DNA of 6,037 bases from Lachnospiraceae bacterium (GTDB taxonomy: Bacteria; Bacillota; Clostridia; Lachnospirales; Lachnospiraceae), in contig VSNE01000176.1 of the NCBI GenBank assembly GCA_009774155.1, forward strand, positions 1-6,037. Reading direction: 5' to 3'. Below are positions 1 to 6,037 of the stretch, one piece after another. A program made the position numbers and the translations under genes. The notes below the pieces were generated by a model. The model was not told the origin of the DNA. It worked only from the letters and a program-made list of their open reading frames with translations, and did not search any database. How positions within the stretch are numbered: the first letter of the stretch is position 1; each line of letters begins with the position of its first letter.

Positions 1-13
1 AATATGGTTTCAT
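1..13 (-). CDS. Possible start of a further operon gene (runs off left edge)
   Basis: An ATG at 13 lies 4 nt after the TGA of the GT39-like gene and reads Met-Lys-Pro-Tyr before the window ends. The spacing fits the tight junctions of this operon. The ribosome binding site is weak: only a purine run about 15-20 nt upstream and a GAG overlapping the stop. Too short to identify. Confidence 0.25.
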
Positions 14-17
14 AATC

Positions 18-1289
18 TCAAAATTTTCTTTCGGCACATTCCACATAAGACGGCTCTGTTGTCAGACCCTTCCACACACATAAAAGAACACACACAGCCA
101 GAAACGGATAAAAGCCCTTTTCCCATTCTCTCCCTGCGCACTCCATAAAATATACAATTCCCAGGGCAGCCAGCGGAAGCACATTATAAATATACCGAAG
201 CGCCGTAACCGGGGATACCACAGCAGTCAGAAGAATCGTAAACAGCACCGCAGCCAGCATGGCAATCGCCGTACAATCCTTTATCCCGAACTCCGCGGCA
301 TATGCCTGCACCGTCCTCCGAAGCCGGAAAACTCCTGCCGCCAGCGCTGTCAGAAGCAGCAGAAGCGCTGCTTTATAGCCTGCCGCAGTCTGCATGACAA
401 AGGAATAAATGCTGAGCAGCATTCCCCGGAAATCCATAAGGTTGCCGGCGGCAGTCTGCCCGGATACCAGCTTATCCGCAAACAACTGGTCTGTCACACA
501 AGGATAGCATATATAAAAAACCGCAATTCCGGCAAAGGCAGACGCCGCATACAGGAGAAATTCCTTAAAATGTCTTTTCCACAGTTCCCGGAGACAGTAC
601 GCCGCGCTGAGAAAAAACGCAAAGAACACAAAAAAGTATTGGGTAAACAGGCCCAGAAACAGAATCAGGCCAACCGCCGGATAATATCTTCGTTTCACCG
701 GCCCCTGATACATGCTCAATACCACATAAGCAAAGCACATGGTCAGAAACGTCAGAAGTATATACATTCTTATCATAAGAACTGTGGACAGTCCCCCGAA
801 GCTCAGTCCGTACAAAAGAACAGCCAAAGAGGCATATTTTCTGCTGCGCAGTATCATATTTCCTGTATGGTAAAGCAGAATCAGCGTTCCCAGATAAAGC
901 ACAAGATTGACGGACAGTCCTATCCATTTGGAATACTGTCCCTTAAAAAATGAACACATAAAATGAAGCAGCATATAATACAGCGGAGGCTGGGTATCTC
1001 TGGTCTGATTATCATATACCGAATCGAAACGGAATGCATCCTCCTCAGATACAGTAAGGTATTCCGTAAAATCCTCCCTGGTAAGTACCTTGTTAATCAG
1101 ACTCCTGTCCTCTGGCACATCGCTGATAAACGGCGCGTAATATGAGTTTGAGAGACCATAGGTAACGATCTCATCAATAAACATATCCGACTTTTTTACG
1201 CACCAGAACAAGGAAACCGCACAGACAATCCCAATGACAGTCCAAAATAAAATGCGTTCCCTCGTATACTCGGCTCTTTCTTCCATCAT
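18..1289 (-). CDS. GT39-like (GT-C fold) membrane glycosyltransferase
   Basis: Complete at 423 aa. GGAGG lies 6 nt before the first of two adjacent ATG codons (1289 and 1286); either could serve. About ten membrane segments are visible, the first at 11-31. Right after it comes MFIDEIVTYGLSNSYY, where Asp39-Glu40 fits the catalytic acidic residue of GT-C enzymes in the first outer loop. That loop runs to NQTRDTQPPLYYMLLHF at 94-110, the D-x-x-PPLYY motif typical of GT39/PMT-like proteins. Further family-like landmarks are IRMYILLTFL at 173-182, LFTQYFFVFF at 214-223 and LRYIYNVLPL at 364-373. Such enzymes transfer a sugar from a polyprenyl-phosphate donor on the outer face of the membrane. Acceptor and donor are unknown; the operon suggests the surface polysaccharide or its lipid carrier. 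It lies 35 nt after the preceding gene and is probably cotranscribed. Confidence 0.8.
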   Translation of the reverse strand: MMEERAEYTRERILFWTVIGIVCAVSLFWCVKKSDMFIDEIVTYGLSNSYYAPFISDVPEDRSLINKVLTREDFTEYLTVSEEDAFRFDSVYDNQTRDTQPPLYYMLLHFMCSFFKGQYSKWIGLSVNLVLYLGTLILLYHTGNMILRSRKYASLAVLLYGLSFGGLSTVLMIRMYILLTFLTMCFAYVVLSMYQGPVKRRYYPAVGLILFLGLFTQYFFVFFAFFLSAAYCLRELWKRHFKEFLLYAASAFAGIAVFYICYPCVTDQLFADKLVSGQTAAGNLMDFRGMLLSIYSFVMQTAAGYKAALLLLLTALAAGVFRLRRTVQAYAAEFGIKDCTAIAMLAAVLFTILLTAVVSPVTALRYIYNVLPLAALGIVYFMECAGREWEKGFYPFLAVCVLLCVWKGLTTEPSYVECAERKF

Positions 1290-1324
1290 AACTCTCCTCC
1301 CGTGTCTTTTCGAGAGTCCTCTCC

Positions 1325-2092
1325 CTATTCGTAGTCTTCGTCTGCAAAGATCACAAACTCATCCGTATTTCCGTATTCTCTGTACCCATAGTCCGCCCAG
1401 TCTCCGATATAAGTCCGGTTATTGGAAAATACAAGGAAGGCGCACCCTGCTTCTTTTGCCAGCGGAGCCAGTATGCTTAAATCAATTTCCGACTTCTGCG
1501 CCTCCAGGTACAGAATCTGTTCAAGAGATTCCGTCTCTGTGATTCCATTGTATCCCAGGGAATTGCGTCCATACTCCAGTGTGATCGTCGGATCGTACAT
1601 CCGGATATACGGCATCAGCCGGTTTGACACCATGGCATGTATATTGCTTGGAAGCACTTCACATACGTCGATAACATTCTGGGGAATTTTATAGGCATTC
1701 AGGGAAGGCTCAAACCACTCCTCTGACAGAACCCCTTTTCCGCTGAGCGCCACCGCCGCCAGAAGCGCCAGAAATACGCACTGACGTTTAATTCCATAAA
1801 GCCTTTTTAAGAGAAGGCAGCACGCATAGGGAATCGTCACCGCCATCGGAAGCAGCCAGAGGATTCTCCAGTATACATTCTCTCCCAAAAGCTTCATAAA
1901 CAAAAGCCCTGTCAGAGGGCACCAGTACAGAAATAAAAATACCAGCGGCAAAATGCACAGAAGTATTTTCTTCATCCAGTCCTTCTCCCGCCGGAAAATC
2001 CATATGATACAGATCAGGAGAACGGGAAACAGAAAAGCCCCTCCAAAGGTCTGTAAAAAATCCGCTTTTGCAATCTTGAAAAACTCCTGCAT
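1325..2092 (-). CDS. Membrane protein with soluble tail, C-terminal half of a DUF6077-type protein
   Basis: 255 aa. The ATG at 2092 has AAAGGAAG just upstream and lies 14 nt after the previous stop codon, in the same reading frame. Residues 18-33, 41-60, 75-96 and 103-119 are hydrophobic, giving about four membrane segments; the remaining 135 residues are soluble. VYWRILWLLP at 73-82 recalls a motif I associate with the C-terminal part of DUF6077 proteins. The tail carries NAYKIPQNVIDVC from 132 and PYIRMYDPTITLEYGRNS at 161-178, ending in the acidic DEDYE; the charged loop pattern suggests an extracytoplasmic domain. It has no signal peptide or catalytic motif that I can name and probably works as a partner of the preceding protein. 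Together the two would make about 600 aa. An independent small membrane protein is the alternative. Confidence 0.72.
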   Translation of the reverse strand: MQEFFKIAKADFLQTFGGAFLFPVLLICIIWIFRREKDWMKKILLCILPLVFLFLYWCPLTGLLFMKLLGENVYWRILWLLPMAVTIPYACCLLLKRLYGIKRQCVFLALLAAVALSGKGVLSEEWFEPSLNAYKIPQNVIDVCEVLPSNIHAMVSNRLMPYIRMYDPTITLEYGRNSLGYNGITETESLEQILYLEAQKSEIDLSILAPLAKEAGCAFLVFSNNRTYIGDWADYGYREYGNTDEFVIFADEDYE

Positions 2093-2096
2093 AAAA

Positions 2097-2104
2097 CTTC
2101 CTTT
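2097..2104 (-). promoter_or_regulatory. Ribosome binding site between the two DUF6077-type halves
   Basis: AAAGGAAG follows the tandem TAG TAG directly and lies 4 nt before the ATG at 2092 (AAAGGA is 6 nt away). It shows how the second half can be translated on its own or by reinitiation after termination at the stop codons. Confidence 0.65.
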
Positions 2105-2107
2105 CTA

Positions 2108-3139
2108 CTAATGAGTCAGATAGATGTAAAATACTCCTAGCAGGATACACGGCAGGCAGGCTCCTGCGCCGCACAGCAGAAACTGAAGGCTCCTCTTACG
2201 GATGCCTGCAAGAAATACCGCGGTTCCCACAAACAGCGGAGTCAGCATGATTCCCATGGAGGACAGAAGGCAGCCGCCCAGACAGGTGATTCCAAGCAGC
2301 ATCCAGCAGCCAAAGGAGCTGTCTCTCACACTTCTTAGTATCCAGTAAAACAACAGCGGCAGCAGTATGGCCGCCAGCACTCCTTTTCCCACCCAGGGAG
2401 TGATGCTTAAAAATGTCAGTCCTGATGTATGTTCTCCGCTCATAAACAAATGCAGAAGCACTGCAAAGGACAGAAACATTCCCTGCATCTGCCTGTCCTC
2501 CCCAAAGAGTTCCTTTCCAATCAGTACATAAACCATATAGGCAAGCGGTATCATAAGCCACGGCAGAACCGTATGAGCCATTACCGTAGGCAGCACGCCG
2601 GCCAGCCTTGACAGCCATGCATAGAAAATCGGCCACAGCGACAGCACATACCGCTTGTCAAAATCTGCAATCGCTCCGGTTTCCGGATAAATCCAATAGA
2701 TTTTATCCGAGCGGACCGCCTCATTTGCCAGGTTTACATAGTAGGTATCATCCCACTCCAGATACATATGATGATGGATAAAATATAACTGATAGCAGAT
2801 CAGCAGCAGCGCAATTATATACCCCGGCGTCACATACTCCCTGGCGCTCTTTTTCAGTTCTTTTACATCCTCCAGAATCTCTCTCCAGAAAAAACAGCCG
2901 GCGGCAGTCATAGCTGCTGTCAGCGTACTGTACAGATATAAAAGACTGCGGAAGGATGCCAGCGCCATTGTCATAGGCACCAGAATCAGCTCCAGCACCG
3001 CCCACCAGAGCATGGCTCCGGATACAATGGAAAAAATGATTCCTTCCTTTTTCAGCTTTAAAACATAACGCAGCGCATATCCTGAGAGAAAAGTCCCTCC
3101 AAAAAATATAACTGCGGTCAGTAAAATTTCAAGGCGCAT
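2108..3139 (-). CDS. Polytopic membrane protein, N-terminal half of a DUF6077-type protein
   Basis: Read as 343 aa from the ATG at 3139, which has AGAGGGG 7 nt upstream; an in-frame TTG at 3163 lacks such support. The frame overlaps epsG by 11 nt, suggesting translational coupling. About 10-11 membrane segments run through the whole length. A loop at about 122-165 carries EWDDTYYVNLANEA (Glu128, Asp130, Asp131), an acidic motif after a membrane span that recalls the catalytic first loop of GT-C enzymes. A second recognisable stretch is WVGKGVLAAILLPLLFYW at 249-266. From memory these match DUF6077, an uncharacterised family seen next to glycosyltransferases in Clostridia, whose members I recall as around 500-650 aa. 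This protein ends abruptly at YIYLTH after a membrane span, and the next frame in the same phase supplies the missing part. Role: probably extracytoplasmic sugar transfer or glycan modification, which is inference. Confidence 0.75.
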   Translation of the reverse strand: MRLEILLTAVIFFGGTFLSGYALRYVLKLKKEGIIFSIVSGAMLWWAVLELILVPMTMALASFRSLLYLYSTLTAAMTAAGCFFWREILEDVKELKKSAREYVTPGYIIALLLICYQLYFIHHHMYLEWDDTYYVNLANEAVRSDKIYWIYPETGAIADFDKRYVLSLWPIFYAWLSRLAGVLPTVMAHTVLPWLMIPLAYMVYVLIGKELFGEDRQMQGMFLSFAVLLHLFMSGEHTSGLTFLSITPWVGKGVLAAILLPLLFYWILRSVRDSSFGCWMLLGITCLGGCLLSSMGIMLTPLFVGTAVFLAGIRKRSLQFLLCGAGACLPCILLGVFYIYLTH

Positions 3140-4346
3140 TCCTCGTCCCCTCTGTATCTTCAATCATCCATAGCTGCTGGTCTCCAATGTTGTCCTCATA
3201 TCTTTCCTCCAGCAGCCGTCCATAAGGTCTGTATGCTTCTATCCGATCCTGATTGAAAACGGATACATACGGAAAATTCCATACGGAAATCCCCGCGCCT
3301 GCATATCCGCCTTCGGATATCATTGCATTCAGGTTCTTATCCCCCATCAGGAGAGTCAGTGCAAAGAAAAATGCAGCCGCTGCTCTTGCCGGCAATTCCC
3401 GCCCCTGAATCAGTCCCATAACAACCGCGCACTCCAGCACCTTAAAAATCACTCCGTACCGGCTTGCATAATAAGAGCTGCCGCACAGCAGCATATAGAA
3501 GCATGTCCCGCACATATAGGCTTTCAGCAAAAGCTCCGTCCGCTTATCCGCCTGCCCGTCTTTTTTCCGGTTCCATATATACAGCGCCGTCAAAACTCCG
3601 AAGCTTAAAAGTCTTTCTCCCGTAGCAAAAATACTTATGCTTCCCTCCAAAAGAAACTGCTTCACGTGATACGCCGGAATCAGGCGTACAAAAAACTGCT
3701 CCACTGCTCCCGCCTGCAGAATCAGTCCTCCCGCAGCGGAAAGTCCGGTCAGCGCCAGCATCGCCTCCGTCGGCAGATAATAGACAGCCGGCAGTACCAG
3801 CCATCCATAACCCACTTTATGAAAAGAGGCGGCAATCAGCACTCCGGCTACATACCGCCCCCATTTTTTTTCCAGATAAAACGGAACCAATATACCCAGA
3901 AACAGACACATGGCAAGTCCCTGACGGAGGCCCGACACCATCCACACTATATATAGCGCCGGATAGGACAGGAACAATCCCGCCGTCTTAAGCGGCGCAT
4001 ATTTCTGCAGAAAGCGGTGCAAAAGCAGCATATCCGCAGCTCCCAGCGCCATCGTGAATACCCAGAAAGGGGCATGGCACAGCTTGAACAGCGCGCATAT
4101 CAGCCGCCATCCCGGCTCCGGAAAGAATCCAAAGATGTAGCCCTGGGACAGATCCATGACTGTCGGTATCGTCTCATAAATTGCATGATAGGTCACATAG
4201 TCCGTGCCCTGCCCAAAGCGCAGGCACAGACAGACGGCCGATGCCCCCCAGCATACCCAGTATACCTTTTCTTTCGTCCCGGGGCAGCGCCACTCTGACA
4301 GTGTTCCTGCCGCCAGCAGCAGAAATATCAGTAAGTATAGATTCAT
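3129..4346 (-). CDS. EpsG family membrane protein, probable polysaccharide polymerase
   Basis: Read as 405 aa from the ATG at 4346. A start 12 codons upstream would run inside wecB and give an unlikely charged leader, whereas 4346 has GGAAGG 6 nt before it and makes an ATGA overlap with wecB. The protein is polytopic, with roughly 9-11 hydrophobic segments from residue 2 to about 335, then a polar tail of about 70 residues. EpsG-family hallmarks are visible: RFGQGTDYVTYHAIYE at 43-58, EPGWRLICALF at 77-87, SGLRQGLAM at 138-146, ASFHKVG at 173-179 with His176, and YYASRYG at 292-298. EpsG proteins belong to the Wzy-like set thought to polymerise lipid-linked repeats at the outer membrane face. 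Its place after an epimerase and a glycosyltransferase fits that role. Polymerase activity is inferred from family and context; a transferase function remains possible. Confidence 0.87.
   Translation of the reverse strand: MNLYLLIFLLLAAGTLSEWRCPGTKEKVYWVCWGASAVCLCLRFGQGTDYVTYHAIYETIPTVMDLSQGYIFGFFPEPGWRLICALFKLCHAPFWVFTMALGAADMLLLHRFLQKYAPLKTAGLFLSYPALYIVWMVSGLRQGLAMCLFLGILVPFYLEKKWGRYVAGVLIAASFHKVGYGWLVLPAVYYLPTEAMLALTGLSAAGGLILQAGAVEQFFVRLIPAYHVKQFLLEGSISIFATGERLLSFGVLTALYIWNRKKDGQADKRTELLLKAYMCGTCFYMLLCGSSYYASRYGVIFKVLECAVVMGLIQGRELPARAAAAFFFALTLLMGDKNLNAMISEGGYAGAGISVWNFPYVSVFNQDRIEAYRPYGRLLEERYEDNIGDQQLWMIEDTEGTRNAP
3147..3153 (-). promoter_or_regulatory. Ribosome binding site deciding the DUF6077-type N-half start
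   Basis: AGAGGGG, 7 nt before the ATG at 3139, lies within the end of epsG. It supports starting at MRLEILL rather than at the TTG at 3163. Confidence 0.7.
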
Positions 4347-5440
4347 GCTTTTCCTTCCAGAATATCCGCAATCCTTCTGCATGCAAATCCGTCGCCGTAA
4401 GGATTGCTCGCCGTACTCATTGCCTCGTATGCTTTTTCATCTTCCAGCAATAATTTAAAGTTTTCATAAATCACCTTTTCATCCGTCCCAACCAGCTTCA
4501 ATGTTCCCGCTGCAATTCCCTCCGGGCGCTCTGTCGTATCCCTCATAACAAGCACCGGCTTGCCAAGAGAGGGCGCCTCCTCCTGAATTCCGCCGCTGTC
4601 GGTCAGAATCAGATAGCTTCTGGACAAAAAATTATGGAAATCCAGTACGTCCAGGGGTTCAATGATACGGATTCTCTCATCGTCCCCCAAAATGGCATTT
4701 GCCGTCTCTCTTACTACAGGATTCATATGAATCGGATAGATCGCTTTGATATCCGGATGCTCATCGCATACTCTGCGGATGGCCCGGAACATATTTTTCA
4801 TAGGATCTCCCAGATTCTCCCTGCGGTGCGCCGTAATCATAATCAGTCGGCTGTCTCCCGCCCAGTCCAGCTCCGGGTGGGTATATCCCTCCCGTACCGT
4901 TGTTTTTAATGCGTCGATGGCTGTATTTCCGGTCACATAGATCGTATCCGGGTTCTTTCCCTCCTTCAGAAGATTTTCCTTTGAAAGCTTTGTGGGCGCA
5001 AAATGATAGGAGGAAATAATACTGACTGCCTGACGGTTAAACTCCTCCGGGTACGGAGAATAGATATTGTAGGTGCGAAGTCCCGCCTCCACATGTCCTA
5101 CCGGAATCTGCAGATAAAAGCATGCCAGAGCCGTCGCAAACGTGGTGGACGTATCCCCATGCACCAGAACCACATCCGGGCGGACTTCCTCCAAAACCTC
5201 TTTAATCCGATTCAAAATATTTGTTGTCACATCAAACAGGGTCTGACGGTCCTTCATAATGGACAGATCATAGTCCGGCGCAACTAAGAACGCTTCCAGC
5301 ACCTGATCCAGCATCTGACGGTGCTGTCCGGTCACGCAGACAACGGTCTCAATCCCCTTTCTCGTCTTCAGCTCATTGACCAGCGGACACATCTTAATAG
5401 CCTCTGGTCTTGTTCCAAATACAAGCATTATTCTTTTCAT
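4343..5440 (-). CDS. wecB: UDP-N-acetylglucosamine 2-epimerase (non-hydrolysing), WecB/MnaA
   Basis: Complete at 365 aa, the usual length for this family. It reversibly converts UDP-GlcNAc to UDP-ManNAc in the cytoplasm, supplying ManNAc or its oxidised form to surface polysaccharides. Visible motifs: FGTRPEAIK at 8-16 (Arg11), VTGQHRQML at 36-44, HGDTSTTFA at 94-102 (Asp96), GHVEAGLRT at 115-123 (Glu118), YPEEFNRQ at 130-137 (Glu132), VTGNTAIDAL at 169-178, TAHRRENLG at 203-211 (His205), YPIHMNP at 235-241, and DSGGIQEEAPSLGKPVL at 281-297. Asp96, Glu118, Glu132 and His205 match the acidic and histidine active-site residues known for E. coli WecB, so the enzyme should be active. The ATG directly follows the upstream TAG, with AGAGG 8 nt before it. 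The stop overlaps the next start as ATGA. The MnaA/WecB choice is only naming. Confidence 0.97.
   Translation of the reverse strand: MKRIMLVFGTRPEAIKMCPLVNELKTRKGIETVVCVTGQHRQMLDQVLEAFLVAPDYDLSIMKDRQTLFDVTTNILNRIKEVLEEVRPDVVLVHGDTSTTFATALACFYLQIPVGHVEAGLRTYNIYSPYPEEFNRQAVSIISSYHFAPTKLSKENLLKEGKNPDTIYVTGNTAIDALKTTVREGYTHPELDWAGDSRLIMITAHRRENLGDPMKNMFRAIRRVCDEHPDIKAIYPIHMNPVVRETANAILGDDERIRIIEPLDVLDFHNFLSRSYLILTDSGGIQEEAPSLGKPVLVMRDTTERPEGIAAGTLKLVGTDEKVIYENFKLLLEDEKAYEAMSTASNPYGDGFACRRIADILEGKA
4353..4358 (-). promoter_or_regulatory. Ribosome binding site deciding the EpsG start
   Basis: GGAAGG, 6 nt before the ATG at 4346, lies inside the last codons of wecB. It favours this start over the one 12 codons upstream and gives the 4-nt ATGA overlap typical of translational coupling. 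Confidence 0.7.
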
Positions 5441-6037
5441 CTATCGTTCCTCTAGCTCTTCCTTAATCTGTTCTGCAAGCCTCCGGTTATTTTTCTCCAC
5501 ATGTACATGCCTGATAAACCGATCCACCGCTCTTTGCCAGTGTCCGTAGTTTTCCGCTATGGCGCGGATTGCCTGTTCATAATCGTCGGAGGCCCGCCCG
5601 ATTTTATATTTTTCACAAAATTCCTTCAAAGGAGGATTTGTGGACGTTACCACCGGTTTCCCCTCAAACAGAAATTCAAAGATTTTGCCGCTTGCACAGT
5701 ATTTATTATTCAGATCCCGCTGGTGATAGGTCACCATTCCCACCTGACAGTTCTCGATAAAATATTTCAGATGATCCTGATCCATACGGGGAAAAATCTT
5801 CACATTGGTCAGTTTCAGGTTCTGAATGGTCCGGCGGATAACAGCCTCGTCCTCCTCATCGCCCCCGCCGATCAGGAAAAGCTCATAGTCCTCTCCCAGC
5901 CCCTTCATGGCCTCCACCATCTTTCCTGTTGTACGGCTCATATCACAGCCTGCGGTCGAAATAATCCGAAACCTTATCTCATTGAAAAATTCATCGCATT
6001 CCTCTTCCGCCTGTGCCCGCCTTTCTTCATATGCGTA
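5441..6037 (-). CDS. Glycosyltransferase, GT4-like, C-terminal part (5' end beyond window)
   Basis: The reading frame stays open to the right edge, so the true start lies outside; 198 residues are visible. An internal Met at 5941 has 32 in-frame codons before it and is not the start. The visible part looks like the C-terminal Rossmann domain of a GT-B glycosyltransferase. It has a strand-and-turn region reading RIISTAGCDMSRTTGK, then ELFLIGGGDEED, a typical beta-strand plus glycine turn. A sugar-nucleotide-binding segment SGKIFEFLFEGKPVVTS follows, resembling the K-x-x-E-x-x-x-x-GKPVV region of GT4-type enzymes. The end is charged and helical (KEELEER), with no membrane segments, so a cytoplasmic or membrane-peripheral enzyme is expected. 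Its TAG stop directly abuts the wecB ATG, so the two are cotranscribed. Probable role: adding one sugar from a nucleotide donor during assembly of a surface-glycan repeat unit. Donor and acceptor cannot be read from the sequence. Confidence 0.85.
   Translation of the reverse strand, partial: YAYEERRAQAEEECDEFFNEIRFRIISTAGCDMSRTTGKMVEAMKGLGEDYELFLIGGGDEEDEAVIRRTIQNLKLTNVKIFPRMDQDHLKYFIENCQVGMVTYHQRDLNNKYCASGKIFEFLFEGKPVVTSTNPPLKEFCEKYKIGRASDDYEQAIRAIAENYGHWQRAVDRFIRHVHVEKNNRRLAEQIKEELEER

Noticed and set aside
98..105. GT39-like motif reads DTQPPLYY rather than the frequent D-x-HPPLYY (protein residues 98-105)
   Set aside because: Gln before PP occurs in functional GT39-type proteins as far as I recall, so it is not good evidence of inactivation.
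570..953. 127-codon plus-strand reading frame
   Set aside because: It is antisense to the GT39-like gene, rich in Lys, Gln, His and Ser as expected for a complement of hydrophobic codons, and lacks a recognisable domain.
2093..2110. Intergenic stop codons as a recent pseudogene mutation
   Set aside because: Two tandem stops followed by a well-spaced ribosome binding site and ATG, with both halves otherwise intact, look like a functional two-gene arrangement rather than decay.
3161..3163. TTG as start of the DUF6077-type N-half, adding eight residues
   Set aside because: The ATG at 3139 has a strong AGAGGGG site at good spacing, and the extra residues (KIQRGRG) simply translate that ribosome binding region.
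4380..4382. Upstream start for the EpsG protein, 12 codons earlier
   Set aside because: It would create a 40-nt overlap with wecB and a charged leader; the ATG at 4346 has a better ribosome binding site and an ATGA overlap.
5939..5941. Met at 5941 as the true start of the glycosyltransferase
   Set aside because: The frame continues open to the window edge, and the residues before it (RIISTAGCD) look like the first strand of the domain, so the gene is truncated by the window.

Overview
The window is one uninterrupted run of co-oriented genes, all on the minus strand and transcribed from the right end towards the left. Base composition is balanced, Shine-Dalgarno sites are strong and purine-rich, and junctions are tight. 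Together with an EpsG-family protein, a DUF6077-type membrane protein and a GT39-like protein, this points to a Bacillota member of class Clostridia, most likely Lachnospiraceae-like. That assignment is inference from gene content; no marker gene is present.

Layout in order of transcription: (1) the C-terminal 198 residues of a GT-B glycosyltransferase, entering from beyond the right edge (5441-6037); (2) a complete non-hydrolysing UDP-GlcNAc 2-epimerase, WecB/MnaA (4343-5440); (3) an EpsG-family polytopic protein, a probable polysaccharide polymerase (3129-4346); (4) a polytopic protein resembling the N-terminal part of DUF6077 proteins (2108-3139); (5) a protein with four predicted membrane spans plus a soluble tail, resembling the C-terminal part of the same family (1325-2092); (6) a GT39-like GT-C membrane glycosyltransferase (18-1289). 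A possible seventh start lies at 13-11. Junctions are 0 nt, a 4-nt ATGA overlap, an 11-nt overlap, a 14-nt gap, a 35-nt gap and about 4 nt, so these genes are almost certainly one operon. No promoter, terminator, RNA gene, mobile element, CRISPR array or long repeat was seen, and no stretch over 300 bases lacks a gene.

Working together, the genes look like the interior of a cell-surface polysaccharide (exopolysaccharide or capsule) locus. The epimerase supplies UDP-ManNAc. The cytoplasmic glycosyltransferase adds a sugar to a lipid-linked intermediate. EpsG probably polymerises repeat units at the outer membrane face. The GT-C-like proteins probably transfer sugars from polyprenyl-phosphate donors outside the cytoplasm. 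The flippase, the initiating transferase and the chain-length regulators must lie elsewhere.

The most unusual feature is that genes 4 and 5 are in the same reading frame, separated only by tandem TAG TAG codons and a ribosome binding site. They look like one DUF6077-type protein split in two. Otherwise this is a fairly ordinary glycan locus, and I see no clear evidence of a wholly new system.
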